Assembly: GCF_013376005.1 (NCBI RefSeq)
Contig: NZ_JABMJK010000004.1
Span: 248,001 to 312,000 of the forward strand
Source of the DNA: Duganella sp. SG902
GTDB lineage: Bacteria > Pseudomonadota > Gammaproteobacteria > Burkholderiales > Burkholderiaceae_D
DNA length: 64,000 nucleotides
Direction: 5' to 3'
Position 1 is the first letter of the stretch; each line of letters opens with the position of its first letter. The notes under the pieces were generated by a model. The model was not told where the DNA came from, made no database searches, and was given only the letters and a program-made list of their open reading frames with translations. The position numbers and the translations under genes were made by a program. Positions 48,017 to 57,175 of this stretch are shown here, in pieces.

Positions 48017-48712
48017 TCAGGCCAGCAGGGCGTCGCGCAGCGCTTCGCCCAGGCGGGCGGCGGACTGTGGATTCTGTCCGGTGATCAGGCGGCCGTCGAC
48101 CACCACGTTGTCGGCCCAGTTGGCGGCGTTCTGGTGCAGCGCGCCGCGCGCGATCAGCGTGGACGCCAGCAGGAACGGCACCACGTTGGTGGACTGCACT
48201 TCCTCCTCCTCGTCATTGGTGAAGGCCGCCAGCTTTTTGCCGGCCACCAGCAGGCTGCCGTCGGCGCGGCGGGCGTTGACCAGCGCGGCCGGGCCGTGGC
48301 ACACCGCCGAGACGATGCCGCCGGCGGCGTCGATCTCGCGGATCGCCTTTTGCGCGGCCGCATTGTCGGGGAAGTCCCACATGGTGCCGTGGCCGCCGGC
48401 GAAGAAGATGGCCGAATAGCGCGCCGGATCGACATCGTCCAGCGGCAGCGTGTGCGAGATGGCGTGGCGGAAGTCGGCATCGGCCCAGTAGTGGGCGATG
48501 ACAGGATCGTTCATGTCCTCCAGTCCGTCCAGCGGAGCGTCCCCGCCCAGCGGCGAGGCGAATTCAACGCGGATGCCGGCCGCGTGCAGCTTTTCCAGCG
48601 GGTGGGTCACCTCGGCCAGGTTGTAGCCGGTGGGGATGCCGGTCGCTCCCTTGACCGCGTTGCTGGAGACGACGAAGAGGACGGGCTTGAGTTCAGAGGC
48701 TTGCTTGGGCAT
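48017..48712 (-). CDS. DJ-1/PfpI-family (Hsp31-like) protein
   Basis: The 231-residue protein has the nucleophile-elbow cysteine in AVCHGPAALV and upstream Glu in FFAGGHGTMWDFP context, matching Hsp31/YajL-type glyoxalase III or chaperones. It probably detoxifies reactive carbonyls such as methylglyoxal. It is third in the five-gene operon. Confidence 0.88.
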   Translation of the reverse strand: MPKQASELKPVLFVVSSNAVKGATGIPTGYNLAEVTHPLEKLHAAGIRVEFASPLGGDAPLDGLEDMNDPVIAHYWADADFRHAISHTLPLDDVDPARYSAIFFAGGHGTMWDFPDNAAAQKAIREIDAAGGIVSAVCHGPAALVNARRADGSLLVAGKKLAAFTNDEEEEVQSTNVVPFLLASTLIARGALHQNAANWADNVVVDGRLITGQNPQSAARLGEALRDALLA

Positions 48713-48739
48713 GTTTCATATTCCTTCGAAAAAAGAGGG

Positions 48740-49651
48740 TTACAGCTGGCCGAAGAAGGCCGCCAGCCGCGCCACCGCCTGATCGACATAGGCTGGCGTG
48801 TCGTACAGCGCCATGTGGGTGGCGCCGTCGATGATCAGCAATTCTTTCGGCCCGGTGGCCAGCGCGTGAGCCCGCTCGCTGAATACCTTGGTGTCGGCCT
48901 CGCTGCCGGCGACCAGCAGCAGTGGCTGGGTCAGCAGCATCGGCAGCAGGTGGAAGGTGGAGAAGGCGTACATCTTGTCCAGGCTGGTCATCAGGAAACG
49001 CCCCTTGGAGTTCGGATGCTGGCCGCGGGGCGTGCGGTAGTAGTCGTATCCTTCGCGCAGCATGGTGGGCGTATTCCTGTCGATGTCTTCCGGGCGTTCC
49101 GGAACGAAGGGCGCATAGACCGGCGCGGCGCCCCGTGCCTGCGCGGTGCGTTGCGCCGCCGCCGCTTCCAGCGTCCGGATCACGTCGGCGGCGGAGACGG
49201 GCTGGCCGAACATGCTTCGGGCCGCCTCGCCCATCGGCGTCGCGGAGACGCCGGCCACGGCCTTGAAGCGCCGCTCGGTCTGCGCCACCGCCAGCGCGTA
49301 GCCGCCGCCGGCGCACACGCCGAACACGCCCATGCGCTGGTCCGCCACATAAGGCAAGGTGGTGAGAAAATCGGCGGCGCAGCGGGCGTCCTCCACGCGC
49401 GTCGACGGATCCTCCAGCAGGCGTGGCTCGCCGCCGCTGGCCCCTTGGTAGGAGGAGTCATACACCAGCACCACGAAACCGTGGGCGGCCAGCCGCCTGG
49501 CGTACAGGCCGATGGTTTGTTCCTTCACGCCGCCGGCGGGATGAATCCCCACCAGCGCCGGATATTGCCGGTCTTCGCGGAAGTCGGGCGGGAGGTGGAG
49601 ATGCGCCGCGATCTCCACCGCTTTGTTGGCAAATGTGACGGCCTTGATCAT
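48740..49651 (-). CDS. dienelactone-hydrolase-like alpha/beta hydrolase
   Basis: The 303-residue protein has an alpha/beta fold with nucleophile motif GVCAGG (Cys in the serine place, as in dienelactone hydrolase), LVAGSEADTK and a terminal His in DGATHMALYD. The cysteine and the muconolactone-isomerase-like gene beside it suggest an aromatic ring-cleavage or lactone substrate. Start 49651 is 14 bases after the preceding gene; an upstream ATG at 49732 would extend into it. Confidence 0.85.
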   Translation of the reverse strand: MIKAVTFANKAVEIAAHLHLPPDFREDRQYPALVGIHPAGGVKEQTIGLYARRLAAHGFVVLVYDSSYQGASGGEPRLLEDPSTRVEDARCAADFLTTLPYVADQRMGVFGVCAGGGYALAVAQTERRFKAVAGVSATPMGEAARSMFGQPVSAADVIRTLEAAAAQRTAQARGAAPVYAPFVPERPEDIDRNTPTMLREGYDYYRTPRGQHPNSKGRFLMTSLDKMYAFSTFHLLPMLLTQPLLLVAGSEADTKVFSERAHALATGPKELLIIDGATHMALYDTPAYVDQAVARLAAFFGQL

Positions 49652-49665
49652 GGCGGGCCTCCGTG

Positions 49666-49965
49666 TCAGCCGTTGGTGGTGGCGAACAGGCTCTCCCAGT
49701 TCAGGAAAGGCCCCAGCGGAATCACTTCCCAACCGATCAAGCCGGCTTTGGCGAGCGGGAACTCCGCCAGCGCCTGTTTGGCGGCGTCCACCGATTCGGC
49801 CTCGGCGATGATGGCCACGCCCGGACGGTCTTGCCGGAAATAGATGTCGCGCACGAGGCCGTTCTTGTACAGCTGCCAGCCATGGCGGGCTTCGGCGATC
49901 AGGTGCGGTTGGTATTGCTCCATGGTGGCGCCGGGCGCGGGGATGTCGAGGCAGAGCAGTTTCAT
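49666..49965 (-). CDS. muconolactone-isomerase/YciI-like small protein
   Basis: The 99-residue protein has the ferredoxin-like alpha/beta fold of muconolactone isomerase-type proteins (MKLLCLDIPAPGATMEQYQP, ending GWEVIPLGPFLNWESLF). Catalytic residues are not certain. It leads a five-gene operon divergent from a LysR gene. Confidence 0.8.
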   Translation of the reverse strand: MKLLCLDIPAPGATMEQYQPHLIAEARHGWQLYKNGLVRDIYFRQDRPGVAIIAEAESVDAAKQALAEFPLAKAGLIGWEVIPLGPFLNWESLFATTNG

Positions 49966-50088
49966 GATGGGTTCCTTGCTTAAGTCAGCGATTAAAAAGA
50001 GATGCCGTTGTCGCCCAAAATTCACCTTTGGGCACGTCACGGATATGTTAAAGTAGAAAAATACTACGCAATGTAGAAAGATATTCCC

Positions 50089-51042
50089 ATGTCGGAAGAC
50101 TCAAATTCGCCAATGTTTCGCGGCGCCAGCATGCCGGGCATCCAGGAAAGGTTCGACGGCGTCACCGTGTTCGTGGAGGCGGTAAGGCTGGGCAGCTTCG
50201 CGCGCGCGGCCGAACACCTCGGCTTGACGCGCTCGGCGGTCGGCAAATCCATGGCACGGCTGGAGGCGCGGCTGGGCACGCGCCTGTTCCATCGCACCAC
50301 GCGCGCGCAAAGCCTGACCGACGACGGCCAGATCTACTATGAGCATTGCCTGCGGGCCCAGGCGGAGCTGCAAGCGGCCGAGGCGCAGATGGCGTCCGGC
50401 CGCCACGAGGTGGCGGGGCGCCTGCGCGTGTCCATGCCGGTGCTGTTTGGCCGCCGCTGCGTCGCCCCCATCCTGCTGGAGCTGGCGCGGCAGCATCCGT
50501 CGCTGGAGCTGAGCCTGAGTTTCAGCGACCGACCGGTCGACGTGCTGGCTGAAGGCTTCGACCTCGCCATCCGCTGCGGCGTGCTGGGCGCCGAAAGCGA
50601 GGGGCTGCGCGCGCGCAAGCTGGCGGTGCTGCGCAAGAAAGTGTGCGCCGCGCCGGCTTACCTCGCCGCGCATGGGGAGCCGCGCGGCAGCGCCGAGCTG
50701 GCGGCGCACAGCATCCTGATCTATCGCCGGGCCGACCGTATCAACACCTGGCAGCTGCCCGACGCCAGCGGCCGCATCACCGACCTGCCGCTGGCCTCCC
50801 GCTTGCAGCTCGACGACCTGGAGGCGATCGCCGATGCCGCCGTCGCCGGGCTGGGATTGGCGTGGCTGCCTGAATGGCTGGTGCGCGAGCGCTTGCGGAG
50901 CGGGGCGCTGGTCAGCGTCATGGACGACCAGCCCGGCGCCAGCATGGATTGCCACGCCTTGTGGCCGGCGGCGTCGCATGTGCCCTTGCGCCTCAGGCTC
51001 GCGGTCGATGCGCTGGTGGCGCGGCTGCCCGCGCTGGCCTGA
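50089..51042 (+). CDS. LysR-family regulator of the divergent catabolic operon
   Basis: The 317-residue protein has a LysR helix-turn-helix (FVEAVRLGSFARAAEHLG, then TRSAVGKSMARLEARLGTRL) and an effector domain of the PBP2_CrgA type. It is divergent from the operon starting at 49965. Repeats GTAGAAA in the gap (about 50052-50080) and the AGTA...TACT dyad are plausible LysR sites. Confidence 0.9.
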   Translation: MSEDSNSPMFRGASMPGIQERFDGVTVFVEAVRLGSFARAAEHLGLTRSAVGKSMARLEARLGTRLFHRTTRAQSLTDDGQIYYEHCLRAQAELQAAEAQMASGRHEVAGRLRVSMPVLFGRRCVAPILLELARQHPSLELSLSFSDRPVDVLAEGFDLAIRCGVLGAESEGLRARKLAVLRKKVCAAPAYLAAHGEPRGSAELAAHSILIYRRADRINTWQLPDASGRITDLPLASRLQLDDLEAIADAAVAGLGLAWLPEWLVRERLRSGALVSVMDDQPGASMDCHALWPAASHVPLRLRLAVDALVARLPALA

Positions 51043-51055
51043 GGTGGCGGCCGGA

Positions 51056-52162
51056 TCACCGTGGTAGAAACGGATAGTCAATGTAGCCCACCGCGTCGTC
51101 GGGACCGGGCTGATAGAAGCTCGGATAGTCCGGCGTGTTCAGTGGCGCGCCACGCCGCAGGCGCTCCGGCAGGTCGGGGTTGGCGAGGAAGGGCACGCCA
51201 TACGCGATCAGATCGGCCTGGCCCGCCTTGATGGCGGCTTCGCCCAATGGCGCGTCATAGCCGCCGTTGAGCATAATCGCGCCTGAAAACACCCGGCGCA
51301 AATGCGGCGCGACGGGTTCCACTGTGGCGGGCAATTTTTCCTCCCCCGCGACCGGCTCGGCCACGTGCAGATAGGCGATACCCAGCTTGTCCAGCTGCGC
51401 CGCCAGATAGGTGAACGTGGCCACCGGATCGCTGTCGTGCATGCCGTGCAGCGTGAGGTTGGGGCCAACGCGATAGCCGACGCGGCGCGCGCCCAGCACC
51501 GCCGCGACGGCGGCGGCCACCTCCAGCGGCAGGCGCGCGCGATTAGGAATGCTGCCGCCGTATTGATCGGTGCGGATGTTGGAGCCGTCGCGCAGGAACT
51601 GATCGAGCAGATAACCCGAGCTGCCGTGTATTTCGACGCCGTCGAAGCCCGCGAGGTCGGCGTTGCGCGCCGCCGCCCGGAATTGGTCGACGATATCCGG
51701 CATCTCATCGGTTCTCAGCGCGCGCGGCACGCCGACCGGCACCCGCCGGCCGCCCGCGATGAAGACGTCGCCCACGCCCTTCAGCGCCGACGGGGCGACC
51801 GGCAGCTCGCCGCCATGAAACTCCGGATGCGAGATGCGGCCCACGTGCCAGAGCTGGGCAAAAATCACCCCGCCGGCTTGGTGCACCGCATCGGTGACAC
51901 GGCGCCACGCGGCAATCTGGTCGGCGCTGTGGATGCCCGGCGTGCGGATATAACCGACGCCCTGCTGGCTGACCTGGGTCGCCTCCGAGATGATGAGGCC
52001 GGCGCTGGCGCGCTGTGCGTAGTAGGTCGGCGCCAGCGGGTGCGCGAGGTTGCCTTCCACCGCGCGGCTGCGTGTCATGGGCGCCATGACCATGCGGTTC
52101 CTGAGCGACAGCTCGCCCAGTTGGTAAGGAGAGAAAAGGTGGTTTAAATCGGTGTTTGCCAT
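51056..52162 (-). CDS. Old Yellow Enzyme family alkene reductase
   Basis: The 368-residue FMN enzyme matches OYE/NemA: MAPMTRSRA, QLWHVGRISHPEF, EIHGSSGYLLDQFLRDGSN, RTDQYGGSIPNRARL and GYDAPLGEAA near the end. The His/Asn(His) pair that binds the substrate carbonyl is His then Ser here (HGSS), a mild departure. It reduces activated C=C bonds with NAD(P)H. The divergent HxlR regulator likely responds to the same electrophiles. Confidence 0.93.
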   Translation of the reverse strand: MANTDLNHLFSPYQLGELSLRNRMVMAPMTRSRAVEGNLAHPLAPTYYAQRASAGLIISEATQVSQQGVGYIRTPGIHSADQIAAWRRVTDAVHQAGGVIFAQLWHVGRISHPEFHGGELPVAPSALKGVGDVFIAGGRRVPVGVPRALRTDEMPDIVDQFRAAARNADLAGFDGVEIHGSSGYLLDQFLRDGSNIRTDQYGGSIPNRARLPLEVAAAVAAVLGARRVGYRVGPNLTLHGMHDSDPVATFTYLAAQLDKLGIAYLHVAEPVAGEEKLPATVEPVAPHLRRVFSGAIMLNGGYDAPLGEAAIKAGQADLIAYGVPFLANPDLPERLRRGAPLNTPDYPSFYQPGPDDAVGYIDYPFLPR

Positions 52163-52194
52163 CTTGATCCAATTGCGCTGAGGTGAATGGGGAT

Positions 52195-52208
52195 ATTGCG
52201 TCAGCAAT
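52195..52208. promoter_or_regulatory. inverted repeat between alkene reductase and HxlR genes
   Basis: ATTGC and GCAAT flank GTCA. Placed between divergent starts (gap 52163-52256), it is a candidate HxlR operator. Confidence 0.4.
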
Positions 52209-52256
52209 CGCGTGTATTATTGCCAGCGCTCCAAACCACCACAAGAAGGCACATTC

Positions 52257-52694
52257 ATGTCACCTGGTCACATTCCACAGCCGCTGCCTTGCACCGAGTT
52301 CACGCGCGAATTGCTGAGCCGTGTCGGCGATAAATGGAGCATCTTGATCGTTGTCCATCTGGAGCAGGGGCCGTTGCGATTCAACGAACTGAAGCGTAGC
52401 ATCGGCGGCATATCGCAGCGCATGCTGACGTTGACGCTGAAGAGCCTGGAGAAGGACGGGTTGGTATCGCGTACGGTGTTTCCCACCATCCCGCCAAGCG
52501 TCAGCTATGAGCTAACCGAACTGGGACGGACCTTGATGCAGCCGATGATGGCCTTGGTCCTGTGGTCGAAGAATTATCAGGCGGAGGTGGAGGCGGCCAG
52601 GGCGCGCTATGAGGAAAAGCAGGCCGACGCGGTGAGCGTCGGACCGGACGGCATGCTATCGACGGCGACGGGTTTGATCAGGCGGATGAAATAA
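52257..52694 (+). CDS. HxlR-family transcriptional regulator
   Basis: The 145-residue winged-helix protein has the HxlR features VGDKWSILIVVHLEQGPLRF, ELKRSIGGISQRMLTLTLK and YELTELG. HxlR proteins often sense quinones or aldehydes and sit beside reductases. The only cysteine in the conserved N-terminal place (PCTEF) may be the sensor. AAGAAGG precedes the start. Confidence 0.92.
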   Translation: MSPGHIPQPLPCTEFTRELLSRVGDKWSILIVVHLEQGPLRFNELKRSIGGISQRMLTLTLKSLEKDGLVSRTVFPTIPPSVSYELTELGRTLMQPMMALVLWSKNYQAEVEAARARYEEKQADAVSVGPDGMLSTATGLIRRMK

Positions 52695-52726
52695 ATCCAC
52701 CCGGTTGCCGAGTGGATTTGAAATAC

Positions 52727-54067
52727 TTAGTTGCTGCGAGCCTCTTCATCGATTTTTGAGTTCGCGGCAGTGTCACGCATGAACCAGCACACAATCAGTG
52801 TGCAGCCGATGACCGCCGTGACGTACCAATAGAAGCCGCTCTCCAGATTCATCGACTTGAACCACAGCCCGAGGTACTCGGCCGTTCCGCCAAACAAGGA
52901 CACGGCAACGGCATATGGGACGCCAACGCCGGTGGCGCGTATGTTCGCCGGGAACAACTCCGCCTTCACCAAGGCGTTGATGGATGTGTAGCCGGAAACG
53001 ATAACCCAGGCGCAGGCGATGAGCGCGAACGCTTCCCAAGGGCCGCTGGCATGGCGGATCGCGGTCATCAAAGGCACTGTGAACACCGTCCCCAGCACCG
53101 CGAAGCCCAACAGCAAAGGCCGGCGGCCGATACGGTCGGACAGCGCGCCGTACAGCGGCTGCAGGCACATGGCAAACAGCAGCGAGGCCGCCGACACAGC
53201 GGTGGTTTGCGCATCGGTGAGCCCCACCGACAGCCTCAGGAACTTTTGCATGTAGACGGTGTACACATAAAAGGCCAGAGTGCCGCCCATGGTCAGACCG
53301 ATCACCAGCAACACTTCCTTAGGATGCTTGGCCAGTTGTTTGATGCCGCCCATCGGCTTGGCTTTCTTGCGGGCGGCCTCGAACGACTGCGTCTCCGGCA
53401 TATCGTGACGCATCATCAATGCCACCAAGGCGAGCATGGCGCCGATGACGAACGGGATGCGCCATCCCCAGGCGCGCAGCTGCTGGTCATCGAGGAAGAA
53501 CTTTTGCAAAGCCAGCAGGAGGACCAGGGCGAGCAGTTGGCCGCCAATCAACGTCACATACTGGAAGCTGGCGTAAAAGCCGCGTCGTTTGGAATCGGCC
53601 ATTTCCGACAGATAGGTGGCGCTTGCCCCGTACTCGCCGCCCAGGCTGAGCCCTTGCAGCAAACGGGCCAGCAGCAGAATGCAGGGGGAGACGATGCCTG
53701 CGCTGGCGTAGGTCGGCGCGCAGGCGATCATCAGGGAGCCCACGCACATCAGGAGGACGGAAGCCATGAGTGCGACCTTGCGGCCATGGCGGTCGCCGAT
53801 ATGGCCGAACAGGATACCGCCGATCGGCCGCACGAAAAAGCCCAGCGCGAAGATGCCGGCCGTCGACATCATCTGGGCGGTGGCGTCCTGCGCGGGAAAG
53901 AATGAGCTGGCGAAGTACAGCGCGAAGGCCGCATAGCAGTAGAAGTCGAACCATTCGACCAGATTGCCGGCCGAACCGACGAAGATCGCCTTCAGCCGTG
54001 CGCCCGAGATACGCTCGGTGCTGGCCGGCAGTGTGCCGCCGGCCACCTTGCTTGCGAAAGTATGCAT
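52727..54067 (-). CDS. MFS transporter, metabolite:H+ symporter (MHS) family
   Basis: The 446-residue protein has 12 predicted helices and MHS signatures GHIGDRHGRK and LQGLSLGGEYG, close to alpha-ketoglutarate and dicarboxylate permeases (KgtP/PcaT). It is divergent from a DctB-like kinase and FixJ-like regulator, so uptake of an organic acid under their control is likely. GAGGAGA precedes the start. Confidence 0.92.
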   Translation of the reverse strand: MHTFASKVAGGTLPASTERISGARLKAIFVGSAGNLVEWFDFYCYAAFALYFASSFFPAQDATAQMMSTAGIFALGFFVRPIGGILFGHIGDRHGRKVALMASVLLMCVGSLMIACAPTYASAGIVSPCILLLARLLQGLSLGGEYGASATYLSEMADSKRRGFYASFQYVTLIGGQLLALVLLLALQKFFLDDQQLRAWGWRIPFVIGAMLALVALMMRHDMPETQSFEAARKKAKPMGGIKQLAKHPKEVLLVIGLTMGGTLAFYVYTVYMQKFLRLSVGLTDAQTTAVSAASLLFAMCLQPLYGALSDRIGRRPLLLGFAVLGTVFTVPLMTAIRHASGPWEAFALIACAWVIVSGYTSINALVKAELFPANIRATGVGVPYAVAVSLFGGTAEYLGLWFKSMNLESGFYWYVTAVIGCTLIVCWFMRDTAANSKIDEEARSN

Positions 54068-54145
54068 GATGTGTCTCCTCTAGTAAGTGAGCCTATTGTC
54101 GTCATCAAACTTGAGCGAGGCATCCGCAACTTCGGCGTTCGTCCC

Positions 54146-54161
54146 TCCGTAGAAATACGGA
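54146..54161. promoter_or_regulatory. inverted repeat upstream of the MHS transporter
   Basis: TCCGTA and TACGGA flank GAAA. It lies 79 bases upstream of the transporter start, the position expected for a NarL/FixJ-class activator site. Confidence 0.55.
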
Positions 54162-54223
54162 CGTAATTCCAGGCGGGATATGCAACTGTGATAATCTGCC
54201 GACTAGACTTTTTACTCATTGAA

Positions 54224-56353
54224 ATGCCAATCTGGTTCAATCGACATCGAATGCTCCGCCTGCTTGCCGGCGTGGGAGCGGTTGTCTTGATCATCGCCTC
54301 GGGGAAATGGGCCGAGCAATTTGAACTGGAAGTCAAAACCAGCGCGCTGCGCCAAGCCGCCTCCGCGCAGGTGCTGGGGTTGCGGGGCATGGTGGAGAAG
54401 CATGATTTTCTACCCTATGCCGCCGCGCGCCATCCTGATGTGCAGGATTTGCTGCGCTCCCCGCAGGACCGCGCCATCCAGCAGCGCGTCAATGCCTACC
54501 TCGCCGATATGCGGGAAACGACGGGCGCCTCCGCGCTTTTCCTGATCGACCTCAAAGGATTGACGCTGGCCGCCAGCAACTGGAACCTCGCCACGAGCTT
54601 CGTCGGCAAGTCCTATCACCGCCGGCCGTATTTCGAAGATGCGCTCAGTGGAAAGCGGGGACTGTTCTACGGTCTCGGCTTGACCACCGGTGAATCCGGC
54701 TTGTTCATCGCCGAGCCAGTGCGGGCCCTTGGCAGCGTCATTGGCGTGGTGGTCGTCAAGATCAGCCTGGAGCCACTCCAACGCGCCTGGATGCGCGGCG
54801 GCGAGCCAGTGGTGTTGCGCGATAGTCGCGGTATCGTGTTCCTGAGCGCCGTGCCGGAATGGATGTTTCACAGCATGCATCCCGTATCCCCCGTTGACGA
54901 GCGCTGGATCGTTGAACATGCGCAGTATGGTGCGCGGCAGCGCTTCGACGTTTTGCCGTGGGAAACCGAGACACCGCGCGGCATGGATAGTTTTGTCTTG
55001 CGCACCAAGGTCAATGGCAAGCGCGCAAACTTGCTCGCGCTGGACACGCCGCTGCCCGAGCTGGGATGGACGCTGACCGTCACCTCCGACATGAAAGAGG
55101 TGGTTCAGGCGCGTCAGGCGGCGTTTGCATTGACCGCGCTTGCGGTCGCGCTGGCGCTGGTGGGCATTATGTACTGGCGATTGCGCGAGAAGCGTTTCAA
55201 GGAACAGCAATCGGCACGTGTCGAACTGGAGCGCCGCGTGGAAGAGCGCACCCGTGATCTTCAGGAAGCGCACGCCTTCCAGAAGGCCATGGAGGATTCC
55301 CTGAGCGTCGGCATGCGGGCGCGCGATCCGGAGGGGCGCATCATCTATGTCAATCCAGCGCTCTGTGCCATGGTTGGTTATAGCGCGGAAGAACTGCTGG
55401 GGTGCAGCCCTCCGTATCCCTACTGGCATCCGGACGATCTGGAGAAACAGGCGCGCGAAAGCGACGCCGCGTTGCAGGGGCGTGCCGCGCCGCACGGCTT
55501 CGAGTCGCGCATCCGCCACAAGGATGGCCATGATGTGATTACGATGGTCTACACGGCGCCGCTGGTCGATGCGCAAGGACTGCACCGCGGCTGGATGAGT
55601 TCCGTGGTCGACATCACCGCGCAGAAAAAAGCGGAATCGCGGCAGCGCGAGCAGGAGCTACGGCTCCAGCTGAGCGCACGGTTGGCCAGCGTGGGCGAGA
55701 TGGCGTCCACGCTGGCGCATGAACTCAATCAACCGTTGATGGCGCTGTCAAACTTCGCCATGGCGGCGAGGGCCCTTGCGGCGCAGGGACCGTCCGATAT
55801 GCTATCCGGTGCGCTCGATGAGATCGTCGAGCAGTCGAAACGTGCCAGTGACATCGTCAAACGGGTACGTGGCTTCATCAAGCCGCAACGCGCGCTGTAC
55901 GAAAAAGTGCCGATCGCAACCATCATCTCCCATACGGAAGCGCAGCTGCGGCCGGAACAACAACGCCATGGCATCAGCCTGCGGGTGACGCTGGGCGACG
56001 ATGGCGCCTTAGTGCAGGGGGATCGTGTGCTGCTCGAGCAATTGCTGCTCAATTTGGTTCACAACGCCATCCAAGCCGTGCAGGACCTGCCGACGCAGCA
56101 ACGGTGTATTGAGCTGACCAGCGCGCGCATCGAGCACGCCGTACGCATCACGGTTGCCGACCATGGGCCGGGCATACCGGCCGAACATCTGGATCAAGTG
56201 TTCACGCCTTTCTACACCAGCAAGGCGGATGGTCTGGGACTCGGGTTGAGCATTTGTCGTACCATCGCCGAGGCGCACGGCGGGGCCATCACCGTCGAAA
56301 ACCGTTCGGCCGGCGGCGCGTCCTTTTCTTTAACGCTACCAACCGTACCATGA
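54224..56353 (+). CDS. DctB-like sensor histidine kinase with PAS domain
   Basis: The 709-residue kinase has a membrane segment near residues 12-28, a periplasmic double-Cache (DctB-type) sensor (about 30-295) and a second membrane segment (about 303-322). A PAS domain (about 365-475), the HisKA motif ASTLAHELNQPLMAL, N-box NLVHNAIQAV and G-boxes DHGPGIP and GLGLGLSI follow. It should sense an external carboxylate. Its stop overlaps the regulator start (ATGA). Start 54224 was chosen over an upstream GTG-type extension without homology. Confidence 0.92.
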   Translation: MPIWFNRHRMLRLLAGVGAVVLIIASGKWAEQFELEVKTSALRQAASAQVLGLRGMVEKHDFLPYAAARHPDVQDLLRSPQDRAIQQRVNAYLADMRETTGASALFLIDLKGLTLAASNWNLATSFVGKSYHRRPYFEDALSGKRGLFYGLGLTTGESGLFIAEPVRALGSVIGVVVVKISLEPLQRAWMRGGEPVVLRDSRGIVFLSAVPEWMFHSMHPVSPVDERWIVEHAQYGARQRFDVLPWETETPRGMDSFVLRTKVNGKRANLLALDTPLPELGWTLTVTSDMKEVVQARQAAFALTALAVALALVGIMYWRLREKRFKEQQSARVELERRVEERTRDLQEAHAFQKAMEDSLSVGMRARDPEGRIIYVNPALCAMVGYSAEELLGCSPPYPYWHPDDLEKQARESDAALQGRAAPHGFESRIRHKDGHDVITMVYTAPLVDAQGLHRGWMSSVVDITAQKKAESRQREQELRLQLSARLASVGEMASTLAHELNQPLMALSNFAMAARALAAQGPSDMLSGALDEIVEQSKRASDIVKRVRGFIKPQRALYEKVPIATIISHTEAQLRPEQQRHGISLRVTLGDDGALVQGDRVLLEQLLLNLVHNAIQAVQDLPTQQRCIELTSARIEHAVRITVADHGPGIPAEHLDQVFTPFYTSKADGLGLGLSICRTIAEAHGGAITVENRSAGGASFSLTLPTVP

Positions 56354-56949
56354 AAGACATACCTCTTACGCTCTACGTCGTCGACGATGATGAAGCGCTG
56401 CGCCGCTCGCTGCTGTTGCTGCTGTTTTCACAGGGGCTCGCGGTGCAGGCCTTCGACTCCGGCGAGGCTTTTCTCGACGCCATCGACATGCGCCAACCGG
56501 GCTGTGTGATTCTCGACTTAAGGATGGGCGGGATGAGCGGCTTGGCCGTCTACGAGCGTTTGCTGGTTGAACACAGTCCGCTCGTCACATTATTCCTGTC
56601 GGCCCACGGCGACATCCCGACGGCCCTTGAGGCCGTGCGGCGCGGCGCCTACGACTGGGTGGAAAAGCCGGACACGCAGCAGTTGCTGGACAAGCTTCCA
56701 TCCGCGATCACGCTGGCGCGCTCGCGGGCGCAAGCGCTATGGCAGTGGGCCCAACTGACGCCGCGCGAGCGCGAGGTGGCGCGGCTGGTCGCGCTTGGTC
56801 AGCAAAACAAGGAGATCGCGAGAGCGCTGGTGCCGCCGTGTGGTCCACGCTCCGTGGAGACCCATCGAGCTAACATCTTCAGCAAACTTCAATGCGCCAA
56901 CGACAATGAGCTTGGGCGGTGGTTATCAGCCCATCCGTGGCTCGACTGA
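56350..56949 (+). CDS. FixJ-like response regulator (REC-LuxR), altered helix-turn-helix
   Basis: The 199-residue regulator has a receiver domain with acidic pocket VDDDE, phospho-Asp56 (VILDLRMGG) and Lys106 (WVEKPD). A LuxR-type helix-turn-helix follows (about 135-195: LTPREREVARLVALGQQNKEIARAL, split here as LTPREREVARL and NKEIARAL). The turn between the two DNA-binding helices reads VPPCGPRSVETHR where GISPRTVEVHR is usual, about two residues longer. It probably activates the MHS transporter at 52727-54067. Confidence 0.88.
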   Translation: MKDIPLTLYVVDDDEALRRSLLLLLFSQGLAVQAFDSGEAFLDAIDMRQPGCVILDLRMGGMSGLAVYERLLVEHSPLVTLFLSAHGDIPTALEAVRRGAYDWVEKPDTQQLLDKLPSAITLARSRAQALWQWAQLTPREREVARLVALGQQNKEIARALVPPCGPRSVETHRANIFSKLQCANDNELGRWLSAHPWLD

Positions 56950-56969
56950 TTTAGCTAGTTGGTGCATTC

Positions 56970-56997
56970 TGATCGGGGCTAGCGAATTCGATACCCG
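56970..56997. other. degenerate att-like sequence resembling the tRNA-Pro 3' end
   Basis: Aligned without gaps to 62903-62930 (CCA end and T arm of tRNA-Pro), 20 of 28 positions match, 18 of the first 22. Shared blocks are TCGGGGC and ATTCGA. Orientation is the same. It marks the point where base composition changes, so it may be the distal attachment site of the element. Confidence 0.5.
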
Positions 56998-57158
56998 TCG
57001 CCATCATGGTTATGACTTGTGCTCACCGAGTTGCCGATTGCCGGGGCAAAGTGTGGCAGTTCTGGCCCATTTGCCATCCTTAGTAGTTGTTCATGTAAAG
57101 GATGGTGCGCTTTGGTTGATAAAAAATTAACAATAAAATGACTGCGTAGAGTTGTAAG

Positions 57159-57175
57159 TGTCGGCTCAACCGACA
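57159..57175. repeat. inverted repeat upstream of the ParA-like gene
   Basis: TGTCGG and CCGACA flank CTCAA. Possible operator or a weak hairpin; role unknown. Confidence 0.45.

Noticed and set aside
47933-49843. 636-codon open frame on the plus strand
   Set aside because: It is antisense to three genes of the minus-strand operon with clear catalytic motifs.
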